A model generated the notes under the pieces. The model worked only from the letters and a program-made list of their open reading frames with translations. It had not been told where the DNA came from and did no database searches. From Streptococcus gordonii (lineage in GTDB: Bacteria > Bacillota > Bacilli > Lactobacillales > Streptococcaceae), in assembly GCF_001553855.1 (NCBI RefSeq), contig NZ_LQWV01000012.1, positions 124,001 through 188,000 of the forward strand: DNA of 64,000 bases. Direction: 5' to 3'. Position numbers and translations under genes: made by a program. Shown here in pieces: positions 1 through 7,379 of this stretch. Within the stretch, counting starts at the first letter, position 1. Every line of letters begins with the position of its first letter.

Positions 1-2
1 AT

Positions 3-269
3 AAGGGAGCGATTAAGTATGATGGCAGTCTGGTTCATGGAAAGATGGATGGTCAAGGAACTTTGACTTTCAAAAATGGCGATAAGTACGAAGGAGATTT
101 CAAAAATGGAATCTTTGATGGCAAGGGGAAATTTACCTCTAAGAGCGGTTGGAAGTACGAAGGTGAGTTTAGTAAAGGCCAAGCGGACGGCCAAGGCACT
201 CTAACAACCGAGCAAAAGGTCGTTTACAAAGGAAAGTTTAAACAAGGAATTTATCAAAATGCGCATTAA
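3..269 (+). CDS. MORN-repeat protein, C-terminal part
   Basis: This is the 3' end of a gene that starts before the window. The frame is open from the first bases to the TAA at 267-269. The visible 88 residues are a run of MORN repeats (pattern Y-x-G-x-[FL]-x-x-G-x-x-x-G-x-G-x-[LF]), with copies around YDGSLVHGKMDGQGTL, YEGDFKNGIFDGKGKF and YEGEFSKGQADGQGTL. MORN repeats form beta-hairpin scaffolds that bind lipids or proteins; the function here is unknown. The stop overlaps the start of the O-acetyltransferase gene by 11 bases, which suggests co-translation and a role near the cell envelope (inference). An internal ATG at 45 is unlikely to be the real start because the repeat pattern continues upstream of it. 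Confidence 0.85.
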   Translation, partial: KGAIKYDGSLVHGKMDGQGTLTFKNGDKYEGDFKNGIFDGKGKFTSKSGWKYEGEFSKGQADGQGTLTTEQKVVYKGKFKQGIYQNAH

Positions 270-2073
270 ATGGTTTTCATTAGTAAGGATAGCAGGTTTG
301 CTTCTCGTTCTACTCTATCATTTCTTCCAGGGAGTGTTTCCTGGAGGCTTTATTGGGGTGGACGTTTTCTACGCATTTTCTGGATTTTTGATCACCTCAC
401 TCCTGATTGATGAATTTGCTAAACGTCAAGAAATTGATATTTTAGGGTTTCTAAGACGACGTTTCTATAGGATTTTTCCGCCTTTGGTCTTTATGATTTT
501 GATCACTCTGCCGTTTACCCTCCTCATTCGCAAAGATTTTGTGGCTGGTATTGGAACGCAGATAGCGGGTGCCCTAGGTTTTGTAACAAATTTCTATGAA
601 ATTTTATCGGGCGGTAGCTACGAAAGTCAGTTTGTTCCTCATTTATTTGTACATACTTGGAGTCTGGCACTTGAGGTGCATTATTATATTTTGTGGGGAT
701 TGGCAGTCTGGTTCTTGGCTAAGAAAAGTCGAAGCCTCGGCCAATTTCGAGGGATGATTTTTCTGATTTCGACAGGGATTTTCTTGTTTAGTTTTCTGTC
801 CATGTTTGTAAGTAGCTTTTTCACTAAGAATTTTTCTTCTCTTTATTTTTCAAGCTGGACACATATCTTCCCCTTCTTTGCTGGGACAGCTTTAGCTACA
901 GTTTCGGGTGTTCAAAGTGTAGGTGCAAATTTCAAGAAACTAGAACAATCTTGGAGCATGAAGCAGACGATAGCCACTATTGGTGGTGGTTTTGCTGTCT
1001 TAATTCTTCTAACCTTCCTGCTTCGTTTTGATAATATCTTCACTTATTTAGTCGGCTTTCTCCTAGCAACGATAGCTGCCTTGGCTATGATTTTGGGAGC
1101 TCGTGTTCTCCATGAAAAGACGCCGAAGCTGGCTGAGCCAATCTGGGTCACATTTATTGCTGATACGAGTTACGGTGTTTATCTCTTCCATTGGCCTTTT
1201 TACATTATTTTCAGTCAGCTGATGGGAAATGCAGGAGCAGTAGTATTAACTACTCTTCTATCCTTTGCCTTTGCAGCAGTCTCTTTCTATATTTTGGAAC
1301 CTGTTTTAGCGGGAAGAAAACCAGATTTGTTTGGTATTAAGCTCGATGTAAAATCAATTGCGAGACCGATTTTTTATAGTCTGATCCCTTTGGGGCTCAT
1401 CTGCTTCTTTATCATCTTTACTTCACCTAAGGTTGGAGCTTTTGAGGAAGACTTAATGATTAATGCCTTAAATCAAGCGGATAGTAAGATGCAATTAACC
1501 CGTAGCCAAGCGGATCAAACAACAGCTACTGATTACAATGTGGCGCCTGGAACGACCTTGATAGGTGATTCTGTAGCTTTGCGAGCTAATGACTGGTTAC
1601 AAGAAGCTATTCCTGGTGTGCAATTGGATGCAGCTGTCAGCCGAAATTTAGAAACAGGCTTAGAGGTTTATCAAACAGATATTAGCAACAAGGTTCTTCT
1701 GCAAAATGTAGTCCTTGCTTTAGGCGCTAATACAGTTCCTAATTACGAAGAAGTGCTTAATAAACTGGTTGAAAAACTTCCAAAAGGACACCGTTTAATC
1801 TTAGTGACTCCATATGATGGACGAGTTGCTGGAGATGAAAATAGTGATCTAGTAAAAACTCGGCAGTACCAATTGGAATTGGCGAAGAAATATGATTATG
1901 TCTACGTAGCAGATTGGTATCAAGCAGCTATTGATAATCCTGCTATCTGGTATGGAACGGATTATGTTCACTTTGGCACTGAGTCACAAAGCATTGCTGC
2001 AGGTGGTCAATTATATGCTCAAACAATCAAGGCTACGCTTGATGAAGCTAATAAAGGTCCTGTCAAACCTTAA
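259..2073 (+). CDS. adr: Peptidoglycan O-acetyltransferase, Adr/OatA type
   Basis: A 604-residue membrane acetyltransferase expected to transfer acetyl groups to peptidoglycan muramic acid, giving lysozyme resistance. Residues 1 to about 390 form an acyltransferase-3 domain with about ten hydrophobic segments. The C-terminal part is an extracellular SGNH-like domain: the nucleophile lies in IGDSVAL (Ser438) and the catalytic pair in GTDYVHFG (Asp568, His571). Length and sequence closely resemble pneumococcal Adr as I remember it. The start at 259 has AAGGAA about ten bases upstream, inside the preceding MORN gene. A hairpin follows the stop, so this is the last gene of its operon. Confidence 0.9.
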   Translation: MRIKWFSLVRIAGLLLVLLYHFFQGVFPGGFIGVDVFYAFSGFLITSLLIDEFAKRQEIDILGFLRRRFYRIFPPLVFMILITLPFTLLIRKDFVAGIGTQIAGALGFVTNFYEILSGGSYESQFVPHLFVHTWSLALEVHYYILWGLAVWFLAKKSRSLGQFRGMIFLISTGIFLFSFLSMFVSSFFTKNFSSLYFSSWTHIFPFFAGTALATVSGVQSVGANFKKLEQSWSMKQTIATIGGGFAVLILLTFLLRFDNIFTYLVGFLLATIAALAMILGARVLHEKTPKLAEPIWVTFIADTSYGVYLFHWPFYIIFSQLMGNAGAVVLTTLLSFAFAAVSFYILEPVLAGRKPDLFGIKLDVKSIARPIFYSLIPLGLICFFIIFTSPKVGAFEEDLMINALNQADSKMQLTRSQADQTTATDYNVAPGTTLIGDSVALRANDWLQEAIPGVQLDAAVSRNLETGLEVYQTDISNKVLLQNVVLALGANTVPNYEEVLNKLVEKLPKGHRLILVTPYDGRVAGDENSDLVKTRQYQLELAKKYDYVYVADWYQAAIDNPAIWYGTDYVHFGTESQSIAAGGQLYAQTIKATLDEANKGPVKP

Positions 2074-2088
2074 TTTAATGATGAATAT

Positions 2089-2113
2089 AAAGGCCCGATA
2101 TTCGGGTTCTTTA
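2089..2113 (+). terminator. Terminator after adr
   Basis: CCCGA-TAT-TCGGG stem flanked by AAAGG and TTCTTT, sixteen bases after the adr stop. The stem is short but is followed by a T-rich tract. Confidence 0.6.
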
Positions 2114-2124
2114 TATATAATATA

Positions 2125-2138
2125 TGAAAGCGCTTACC
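2125..2138 (+). promoter_or_regulatory. CcpA site (cre) upstream of adhE
   Basis: TGAAAGCGCTTACC fits the low-GC Gram-positive cre consensus TGWAARCGYTWNCW at every position. It lies about 170 bp upstream of the adhE promoter and just after the adr terminator, so it may act on adhE from a distance or at an upstream promoter not resolved here. Confidence 0.7.
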
Positions 2139-2249
2139 TTACTTTTACAAGCTTCTGTGAAAATATGTAAATGAATCTATGTGAAATGAAATTATTATAA
2201 AAGATTAAATTCACAAAGAAATAGCGGAGTCCCCAGCTATAAAAAGATA

Positions 2250-2267
2250 TTGATAAAATTTTCACAA
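2250..2267 (+). promoter_or_regulatory. Rex-like operator upstream of the adhE promoter
   Basis: TTGATAAAATTTTCACAA matches 16 of 18 positions of the Rex consensus TTGTGAAWWWWTTCACAA. Rex represses fermentation genes such as adhE when the NADH/NAD+ ratio is low. The site lies about 40 bp before the -35 box. Confidence 0.65.
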
Positions 2268-2305
2268 ACAATAATAAAAAAGTTTGTGAAATGTAAGCGA
2301 AAGTG

Positions 2306-2334
2306 TTTACAAAGGAAAGTAAATGGGTTATAAT
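2306..2334 (+). promoter_or_regulatory. adhE promoter
   Basis: -35 TTTACA at 2306-2311 and perfect -10 TATAAT at 2329-2334 with 17 bp between them. Transcription should start near 2341, inside the downstream Rex-like site. Confidence 0.8.
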
Positions 2335-2338
2335 AAAC

Positions 2339-2356
2339 TTGTGAAAAAATTAACAA
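2339..2356 (+). promoter_or_regulatory. Rex-like operator over the adhE transcription start
   Basis: TTGTGAAAAAATTAACAA matches 17 of 18 positions of TTGTGAAWWWWTTCACAA. It begins four bases after the -10 box, so bound Rex would block initiation. Confidence 0.75.
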
Positions 2357-2389
2357 AGGATAAATTCCTTGAAAGCTATGGAGGAAAAT

Positions 2390-5041
2390 ATGGCTGATAA
2401 AAAAACTGTGTCACCTGAGGAAAAGAAACTTGCAGCTGAAAAGCATGTAGATGAGCTAGTACAAAAGGCCTTGGTTGCTCTTGAAGAAATGCGCAAATTG
2501 GACCAAGAACAAATCGACTACATTGTAGCTAAGGCTTCTGTTGCAGCACTTGACGCCCATGGAGAATTGGCGCTTCATGCTTATGAAGAAACTGGCCGTG
2601 GAGTTTTTGAAGATAAGGCGACAAAAAATCTATTTGCCTGTGAACACGTTGTAAACAACATGCGTCACACAAAGACAGTTGGCGTTATTGAAGAAGATGA
2701 TGTGACAGGCTTGACTTTGATTGCTGAACCAGTTGGTGTTATCTGTGGGATTACTCCAACAACCAACCCAACTTCAACCGCAATCTTTAAGTCTTTGATT
2801 TCATTGAAGACTCGTAATCCAATCGTCTTTGCCTTCCACCCATCTGCTCAAGAATCATCTGCACATGCAGCTCAAATCGTTCGTGATGCAGCAATCGCAG
2901 CGGGTGCGCCTGAAAACTGTATTCAATGGATTACCCAACCGTCTATGGAAGCAACTAGCGCTCTTATGAACCATGAAGGAGTAGCAACAATCCTTGCAAC
3001 TGGTGGTAATGCAATGGTGAAGGCTGCGTATTCATGTGGAAAACCTGCCCTTGGGGTAGGTGCCGGAAACGTACCAGCTTATGTTGAAAAATCAGCGAAT
3101 ATCCGTCAGGCAGCTCATGATATCGTGATGTCTAAGTCCTTTGACAATGGTATGGTCTGTGCATCTGAGCAAGCTGTTATCATTGACAAAGAAGTTTACG
3201 ATGAGTTTGTAGAAGAATTCAAGTCTTACCATACTTACTTTGTAAACAAAAAAGAAAAAGCTCTTCTTGAAGAATTCTGCTTCGGTGTAAAAGCTAACAG
3301 TAAGAACTGTGCTGGTGCGAAGCTCAATGCAGATATCGTAGGTAAGCCAGCAGCATGGATCGCTGAACAAGCTGGCTTCTCTGTACCAGAAGGAACCAAT
3401 ATCCTTGCTGCAGAATGTAAAGAAGTTGGCGAAAAAGAGCCATTGACTCGTGAAAAATTATCTCCAGTTATTGCTGTGTTGAAATCTGACAGTCGTGAAG
3501 ACGGAATTAACAAGGCTCGCCAAATGGTTGAATTTAATGGTCTTGGTCACTCAGCAGCGATCCATACTGCAGATGAGGAATTAACTAAAGAATTTGGTAA
3601 AGCAGTTAAAGCTATTCGTGTTATCTGTAACTCACCTTCTACTTTCGGTGGTATCGGGGACGTTTATAATGCCTTCTTGCCATCATTGACACTTGGATGT
3701 GGCTCTTACGGACACAACTCAGTTGGAGATAACGTCAGCGCCATCAACCTCTTGAACATCAAAAAAGTCGGAAGACGGAGAAATAACATGCAATGGATGA
3801 AACTTCCTTCAAAAACATACTTTGAACGTGACTCAATTCAATACCTTCAAAAATGTCGTGACGTTGAGCGTGTCATGATCGTTACAGACCATGCTATGGT
3901 AGAGCTTGGTTTCCTAGATCGCATCATTGAACAACTCGATCTTCGTCGTAATAAGGTTGTTTATCAAATTTTTGCAGACGTAGAACCAGATCCAGATATC
4001 ACAACAGTTGAACGTGGTACAGAGATCATGCGTGCCTTCAAACCTGATACAATCATCGCACTTGGTGGTGGTTCACCAATGGACGCAGCTAAAGTAATGT
4101 GGCTCTTCTATGAACAACCAGAAGTTGACTTCCGTGACCTTGTTCAAAAATTCATGGATATTCGTAAACGTGCCTTTAAGTTCCCATTGCTTGGTAAGAA
4201 GACTAAGTTTATCGCGATCCCTACAACATCTGGTACAGGATCTGAAGTAACACCGTTTGCAGTTATCTCTGATAAGGCTAACAACCGTAAATACCCAATC
4301 GCTGACTACTCATTGACTCCTACTGTAGCCATCGTAGACCCTGCTTTGGTATTAACAGTTCCAGGATCTGTTGCTGCTGATACTGGTATGGACGTATTGA
4401 CTCACGCAACAGAAGCATACGTATCTCAAATGGCTAGCGACTACACTGATGGTCTTGCCCTTCAAGCAATCAAACTTGTATTCGAAAACCTCGAAAGCTC
4501 TGTGAAGAATGCAGATTTCCATTCACGTGAAAAGATGCATAATGCTTCAACAATCGCTGGTATGGCCTTTGCCAATGCTTTCTTGGGTATTTCTCACTCA
4601 ATGGCTCATAAGATTGGTGCGCAATTCCACACAATCCACGGTCGTACCAATGCTATCTTGCTGCCATACGTAATCCGTTACAATGGTACACGTCCAGCTA
4701 AGACAGCGACATGGCCTAAATACAACTACTACCGTGCTGATGAAAAATACCAAGATATTGCTCGTATGCTTGGCTTACCAGCTTCTACTCCAGAAGAAGG
4801 TGTAGAATCTTACGCAAAAGCAGTCTACGAACTTGGTGAGCGTGTTGGTATCCAAATGAACTTCAAGGCTCAAGGAATCGACGAAAAAGAATGGAAGAAA
4901 CATTCTCGTGAATTAGCCTTCCTTGCTTATGAAGATCAATGTTCGCCTGCTAACCCACGTCTTCCAATGGTTGACCATATGCAAGAAATCATTGAAGATT
5001 CTTACTACGGTTACAAAGAACGTCCAGGACGTCGTAAATAA
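2390..5041 (+). CDS. adhE: Bifunctional acetaldehyde/alcohol dehydrogenase
   Basis: An 883-residue fusion that reduces acetyl-CoA to acetaldehyde and then ethanol, regenerating two NAD+ in mixed-acid fermentation. The N-terminal half is an aldehyde dehydrogenase with the catalytic cysteine in GMVCASEQ (Cys257). After a linker near residue 460 comes an iron-dependent alcohol dehydrogenase with GGGSPMDAAK near residue 558 and metal-binding histidines in HSMAHKIGAQFHTIHG. The start is the ATG at 2390 because GGAGG lies at 2380-2384; upstream in-frame TTG (2369) and ATG (2378) codons would include that site. Codon use is typical of a highly expressed gene. Two Rex-like sites and a cre suggest redox and carbon control. 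Confidence 0.95.
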   Translation: MADKKTVSPEEKKLAAEKHVDELVQKALVALEEMRKLDQEQIDYIVAKASVAALDAHGELALHAYEETGRGVFEDKATKNLFACEHVVNNMRHTKTVGVIEEDDVTGLTLIAEPVGVICGITPTTNPTSTAIFKSLISLKTRNPIVFAFHPSAQESSAHAAQIVRDAAIAAGAPENCIQWITQPSMEATSALMNHEGVATILATGGNAMVKAAYSCGKPALGVGAGNVPAYVEKSANIRQAAHDIVMSKSFDNGMVCASEQAVIIDKEVYDEFVEEFKSYHTYFVNKKEKALLEEFCFGVKANSKNCAGAKLNADIVGKPAAWIAEQAGFSVPEGTNILAAECKEVGEKEPLTREKLSPVIAVLKSDSREDGINKARQMVEFNGLGHSAAIHTADEELTKEFGKAVKAIRVICNSPSTFGGIGDVYNAFLPSLTLGCGSYGHNSVGDNVSAINLLNIKKVGRRRNNMQWMKLPSKTYFERDSIQYLQKCRDVERVMIVTDHAMVELGFLDRIIEQLDLRRNKVVYQIFADVEPDPDITTVERGTEIMRAFKPDTIIALGGGSPMDAAKVMWLFYEQPEVDFRDLVQKFMDIRKRAFKFPLLGKKTKFIAIPTTSGTGSEVTPFAVISDKANNRKYPIADYSLTPTVAIVDPALVLTVPGSVAADTGMDVLTHATEAYVSQMASDYTDGLALQAIKLVFENLESSVKNADFHSREKMHNASTIAGMAFANAFLGISHSMAHKIGAQFHTIHGRTNAILLPYVIRYNGTRPAKTATWPKYNYYRADEKYQDIARMLGLPASTPEEGVESYAKAVYELGERVGIQMNFKAQGIDEKEWKKHSRELAFLAYEDQCSPANPRLPMVDHMQEIIEDSYYGYKERPGRRK

Positions 5042-5082
5042 GTACATGGCTGAAGGAGTGAAAAACTCCTGTAAAGATCATA

Positions 5083-5117
5083 AAAAAATCCCTCGCTCGC
5101 ATGAGTGAGGGATTTTT
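5083..5117 (+). terminator. adhE terminator
   Basis: A long GC-rich hairpin (AAAAATCCCTCGCTC pairing with GAGTGAGGGATTTTT, loop GCATG-like) ending in a T run, 42 bases after the stop. Confidence 0.9.
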
Positions 5118-5401
5118 GTATATTGATCAGCAAAATATAGTGATAGGTGGCGATGGACTGAAATTTAGTCTAGGCGGAGCAATAGTGAACACCGATTTCT
5201 TAATCCTATTGATGTTGTTAGGCTATCGTTTTTCTCCTCACTAGGAGCTCATTATGTTGGGATTAATGAGTTGCCTTCTCCGTGCTAAACATAAACTGAA
5301 TGGCGATTAGGTGGAATCAAAGAGTGGTCTACTAGCTATCTTTCAGGCGTAGACTTGTCGAAGAGGCAAAGGTGCTGAAGTGTGTGTTGGCTGAAGGGTT
5401 A
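5118..5401. other. Non-coding gap between adhE and the peptide cluster
   Basis: No ORF with a ribosome binding site was seen on either strand. The only structure noticed is an interrupted inverted repeat (CTCATTA ... TAATGAG, about 5238-5260). It may be a decayed gene or spacer, and I do not recognise it. Confidence 0.5.
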
Positions 5402-5430
5402 GAAAAAAAGCCTAAGATACAGGCTTTTTC
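5402..5430 (-). terminator. Terminator of the minus-strand peptide cluster
   Basis: On the minus strand AAAAAGCCT-loop-AGGCTTTTTTTC overlaps the last codons of the small membrane protein. A run of A on the other side means it could also work in the plus direction. Confidence 0.75.
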
Positions 5431-5600
5431 TTATGTTCGCTATTTCGTCTGATTTCGTATTTTAAGCATAAAAATAGAATAGTTGGGACTAATAGATTAG
5501 GAAGGTTGCCAATATTCAGAACATGCATATCGTTTAATACATAAAAAATGACATAGACAAGATACAAAACAGTTATAACTATTTCTTTTTTAGATAACAT
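5412..5600 (-). CDS. Small two-helix membrane protein, candidate immunity protein
   Basis: 62 residues with two hydrophobic segments (roughly 8-24 and 35-47) and a basic tail ending KYEIRRNSEHKKKPVS. It starts six bases after the stop of a double-glycine peptide gene and has only a weak ribosome binding site, so translation is probably coupled. Small membrane proteins in this position commonly protect the producer from its own class II bacteriocin. That role is inferred from position and architecture only; I recognise no specific family. Confidence 0.6.
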   Translation of the reverse strand: MLSKKEIVITVLYLVYVIFYVLNDMHVLNIGNLPNLLVPTILFLCLKYEIRRNSEHKKKPVS

Positions 5601-5606
5601 AATGGT

Positions 5607-5753
5607 CTATTTTTTTCGTCTAACTAAGTCACTACCAATAACATATGCAGCAGCGAAAATTCCGACTAAAACTCCCAAATCACCACCTTGAATTTCTGCC
5701 AAGCTTGTCTCAGTTAGTGTTTCATATTTATCAAAGCTATTGAAATTACTCAT
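5607..5753 (-). CDS. Bacteriocin-like peptide with double-glycine leader (peptide 1)
   Basis: 48 residues. The leader MSNFNSFDKYETLTETSLAE is followed by IQGG, matching the class II/ComC leader pattern (L..L....L..[IV].GG). Cleavage after GG would release about 24 residues beginning DLGVLVGIFAAAYVIG, a hydrophobic glycine/alanine-rich core with a basic end RRKK, typical of two-peptide bacteriocins. AAGGAG lies seven bases before the ATG. It sits between peptide 2 and the candidate immunity gene. No processing transporter is nearby, so export would need a ComAB/BlpAB-type system elsewhere. Confidence 0.75.
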   Translation of the reverse strand: MSNFNSFDKYETLTETSLAEIQGGDLGVLVGIFAAAYVIGSDLVRRKK

Positions 5754-5783
5754 GTTATTCTCCTTTTATATAAGTATAGGGTT

Positions 5784-5954
5784 TTAACGGTTAATTAAAT
5801 AACCTAGGCTTAGTCCAGATAGAGCTGCTACTCCAATTTTCCATACAGCAATACCCGCAATAGTAGCAGTGAAGAATTCTCCCCCTTCCACATTCATCAA
5901 TTCATCTTCAGTTAGGGCTAGGTAGTGGTTTTCAATTGTTGTCATATTTTCCAT
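5784..5954 (-). CDS. Bacteriocin-like peptide with double-glycine leader (peptide 2)
   Basis: 56 residues. The leader ends LTEDELMNVEGG, a textbook double-glycine processing site. The predicted mature part, EFFTATIAGIAVWKIG followed by a glycine-rich hydrophobic stretch and INR, is about 31 residues and could insert in membranes. AAAGGAG lies about eight bases before the ATG. Peptides 1 and 2 may form a two-component bacteriocin, since both carry G-rich helices (inference). A perfect inverted repeat lies about 30 bases upstream. Confidence 0.75.
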   Translation of the reverse strand: MENMTTIENHYLALTEDELMNVEGGEFFTATIAGIAVWKIGVAALSGLSLGYLINR

Positions 5955-5980
5955 TGTATATTCTCCTTTATTATACAGGT

Positions 5981-6000
5981 TACCAACTGTTAAGTTGGTA
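5981..6000 (-). promoter_or_regulatory. Perfect palindrome upstream of peptide 2
   Basis: TACCAACTGTTAAGTTGGTA: 7-bp perfect arms with a 6-bp centre, followed on the minus strand by CTGTATAATAAAGGAG and the gene. It has no T run, so it looks like an operator rather than a terminator. It does not match the ComE/BlpR direct-repeat pattern I know. Confidence 0.45.
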
Positions 6001-6051
6001 GAAGTGAAGCTAGCTTTAGGACTAGCGGTTGAATCTCATCTCGTCTATGGT

Positions 6052-6192
6052 CTAGAGAATGAGAAGTGAAAATCTAGAGGACCGTCGATTTCCTGAAGGT
6101 GCTTGGCGTCTAAAAAACCATAAGACAGGCATGGCAACTCCGCCACTTGTTTCTTCTAACTCTTGTTTGGTTAGTTCTTTGAATTCTTTCAT
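6052..6192 (-). CDS. Double-glycine leader peptide with Arg-rich mature part (peptide 3)
   Basis: 46 residues. The leader MKEFKELTKQELEETSGG matches the double-glycine pattern. The mature part VAMPVLWFFRRQAPSGNRR plus SSRFSLLIL is 28 residues, cationic and aromatic, unlike the glycine-rich peptides 1 and 2. It could be a bacteriocin or a ComC/BlpC-like pheromone, but no histidine kinase is nearby. GGAGATAAT precedes the ATG. The frame stays open upstream to 6492, but only a TTG without a ribosome binding site could start that extension, so I take 6192 as the start. Confidence 0.65.
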   Translation of the reverse strand: MKEFKELTKQELEETSGGVAMPVLWFFRRQAPSGNRRSSRFSLLIL

Positions 6193-6208
6193 TATTATCT
6201 CCAATCTT

Positions 6209-6253
6209 TTAGATTTTGAAAAATAGAGGCCAGAAAAGTGGTAATAAAAACAT
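6209..6253 (-). CDS. Possible 14-residue hydrophobic peptide
   Basis: ATG at 6253-6251 follows a strong AAAGGAG with seven bases of spacing and encodes MFLLPLFWPLFFKI, then TAA. It ends 16 bases before peptide 3 starts. It could be a leader peptide, a short hydrophobic signal, or chance. Confidence 0.35.
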   Translation of the reverse strand: MFLLPLFWPLFFKI

Positions 6254-6610
6254 CTTGCTACTCCTTTACAGTTTGTTAAGCGATTTTGCTTACACTTAAC
6301 TATTCGCAGGAAGATGAGAAAAATGAAAAAGAAAGTAAAAAAATTTAAATATCTTATTTGAGCTTTGTTATGTATAGAAAGTAAGGCAAGAAGATAAACA
6401 TAAAAATATTCAAGTAGCCTCAAAGAATAGATGTTATCAACCATGCTACTATATAGGATTTTACGATTATCAGGTTCTTTTCGTTTTTCCAAAAAATATT
6501 GAAATGTTTAAAGGGATTTATGAATATGTGGTTTGGGTTCTGATGAATTGGTCATTAAATGGTAATACAGAAGGATTGAATAGAAAGTACTTTCTAAAAA
6601 TAAAATCATA
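6254..6610. other. AT-rich region between the peptide cluster and nanE
   Basis: Very AT-rich. Contains GTTAAG (6275-6280) and CTTAAC (6295-6300) as an interrupted inverted repeat just upstream of the mini-ORF, probably part of the control region of the minus-strand cluster. No convincing gene was seen. Confidence 0.4.
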
Positions 6611-6639
6611 TTGAAACTAATTGCAATAAATGTTAAGAT
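6611..6639 (+). promoter_or_regulatory. Promoter of the sialic-acid operon
   Basis: -35 TTGAAA at 6611-6616, -10 TAAGAT at 6634-6639, 17-bp spacer. Confidence 0.7.
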
Positions 6640-6645
6640 AATGAA

Positions 6646-6659
6646 TGTAAAGGCTTACA
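6646..6659 (+). promoter_or_regulatory. cre site in the nan leader
   Basis: TGTAAAGGCTTACA is a palindrome that differs from the cre consensus at one centre base (CG to GG). It lies at about +1 to +14 of the predicted transcript, a position where CcpA represses. Confidence 0.65.
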
Positions 6660-6687
6660 AATAATGAGTAAGGAGGATAGGAATCAA

Positions 6688-7365
6688 ATGGAAGAGTTGA
6701 GACATAAGTTAATTGTGTCGTGTCAGGCTCTACCAAACGAACCATTACATAGCGACTTTATCATGGCTCGTATGGCAGTGGCGGCCAAAGAAGGAGGTGC
6801 TAGCGGAATTCGGGCTAACTCGGTTATAGACATCAAGGCGATTAAAGAAGCGGTGGATTTGCCAGTTATTGGGATTATCAAGAGAGATTATCCAGATGCT
6901 CAAGCTTTTATTACACCAACTATGGTGGAAGTAGATGAGCTGATGGAAGCCCATCCGGAGATTATCGCTTTAGATGCGACAAATTCTAGTAGACCTCAAG
7001 GAGAGAGTTTGAAAGCATTTTTCCAAAAAGTGAAAGAAAAATACCCTCAGCAGCTTTTGATGGCTGATTGTTCAACTCTTGACGAGATGCTGGAAGCTGA
7101 TCGAATGGGATTTGATTTTATCGGAACAACCTTGGTGGGCTATACTAATCAGAGCCAGGGAGATAAGATTGAAGCTAATGACTTTGAAATCATCCGAAAA
7201 GCTTTGGCTGAGATTCAGCACCCTCTGATTGCTGAGGGAAATATTGATAGTCCTGAAAAGGTGAAAAGGGTTCTAGAGCTGGGAGCCTTTAGTGTGGTAG
7301 TTGGATCTGCCATTACACGGCCGCAGCTGATTACAAGGAAGTTTGCAGACGCAACGAAAGAATAG
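6688..7365 (+). CDS. nanE: N-acetylmannosamine-6-phosphate 2-epimerase
   Basis: 225 residues, TIM-barrel family. Converts ManNAc-6-P to GlcNAc-6-P in sialic acid breakdown. Diagnostic stretches are LIVSCQALPNEPLH at the N-terminus, GIIKRDYPDA with the lysine expected for catalysis, and AEGNIDSPEKVKRVLELGA followed by VVVGSAITRP at the phosphate-binding C-terminus. I place the start at ATG 6688 because AAGGAGG lies at 6670-6676; the earlier in-frame ATG at 6664 has no ribosome binding site and would contain it. It leads an operon with nanA and a transporter and is probably repressed by CcpA. Confidence 0.93.
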   Translation: MEELRHKLIVSCQALPNEPLHSDFIMARMAVAAKEGGASGIRANSVIDIKAIKEAVDLPVIGIIKRDYPDAQAFITPTMVEVDELMEAHPEIIALDATNSSRPQGESLKAFFQKVKEKYPQQLLMADCSTLDEMLEADRMGFDFIGTTLVGYTNQSQGDKIEANDFEIIRKALAEIQHPLIAEGNIDSPEKVKRVLELGAFSVVVGSAITRPQLITRKFADATKE

Positions 7366-7379
7366 AAAAGAGGAAGAAT

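Noticed and set aside
6052-6492. A 146-codon minus-strand frame covering peptide 3 and upstream sequence
   Set aside because: The extension could only start at a TTG with no ribosome binding site, whereas peptide 3 has its own GGAGATAAT and a canonical double-glycine leader beginning at 6192.
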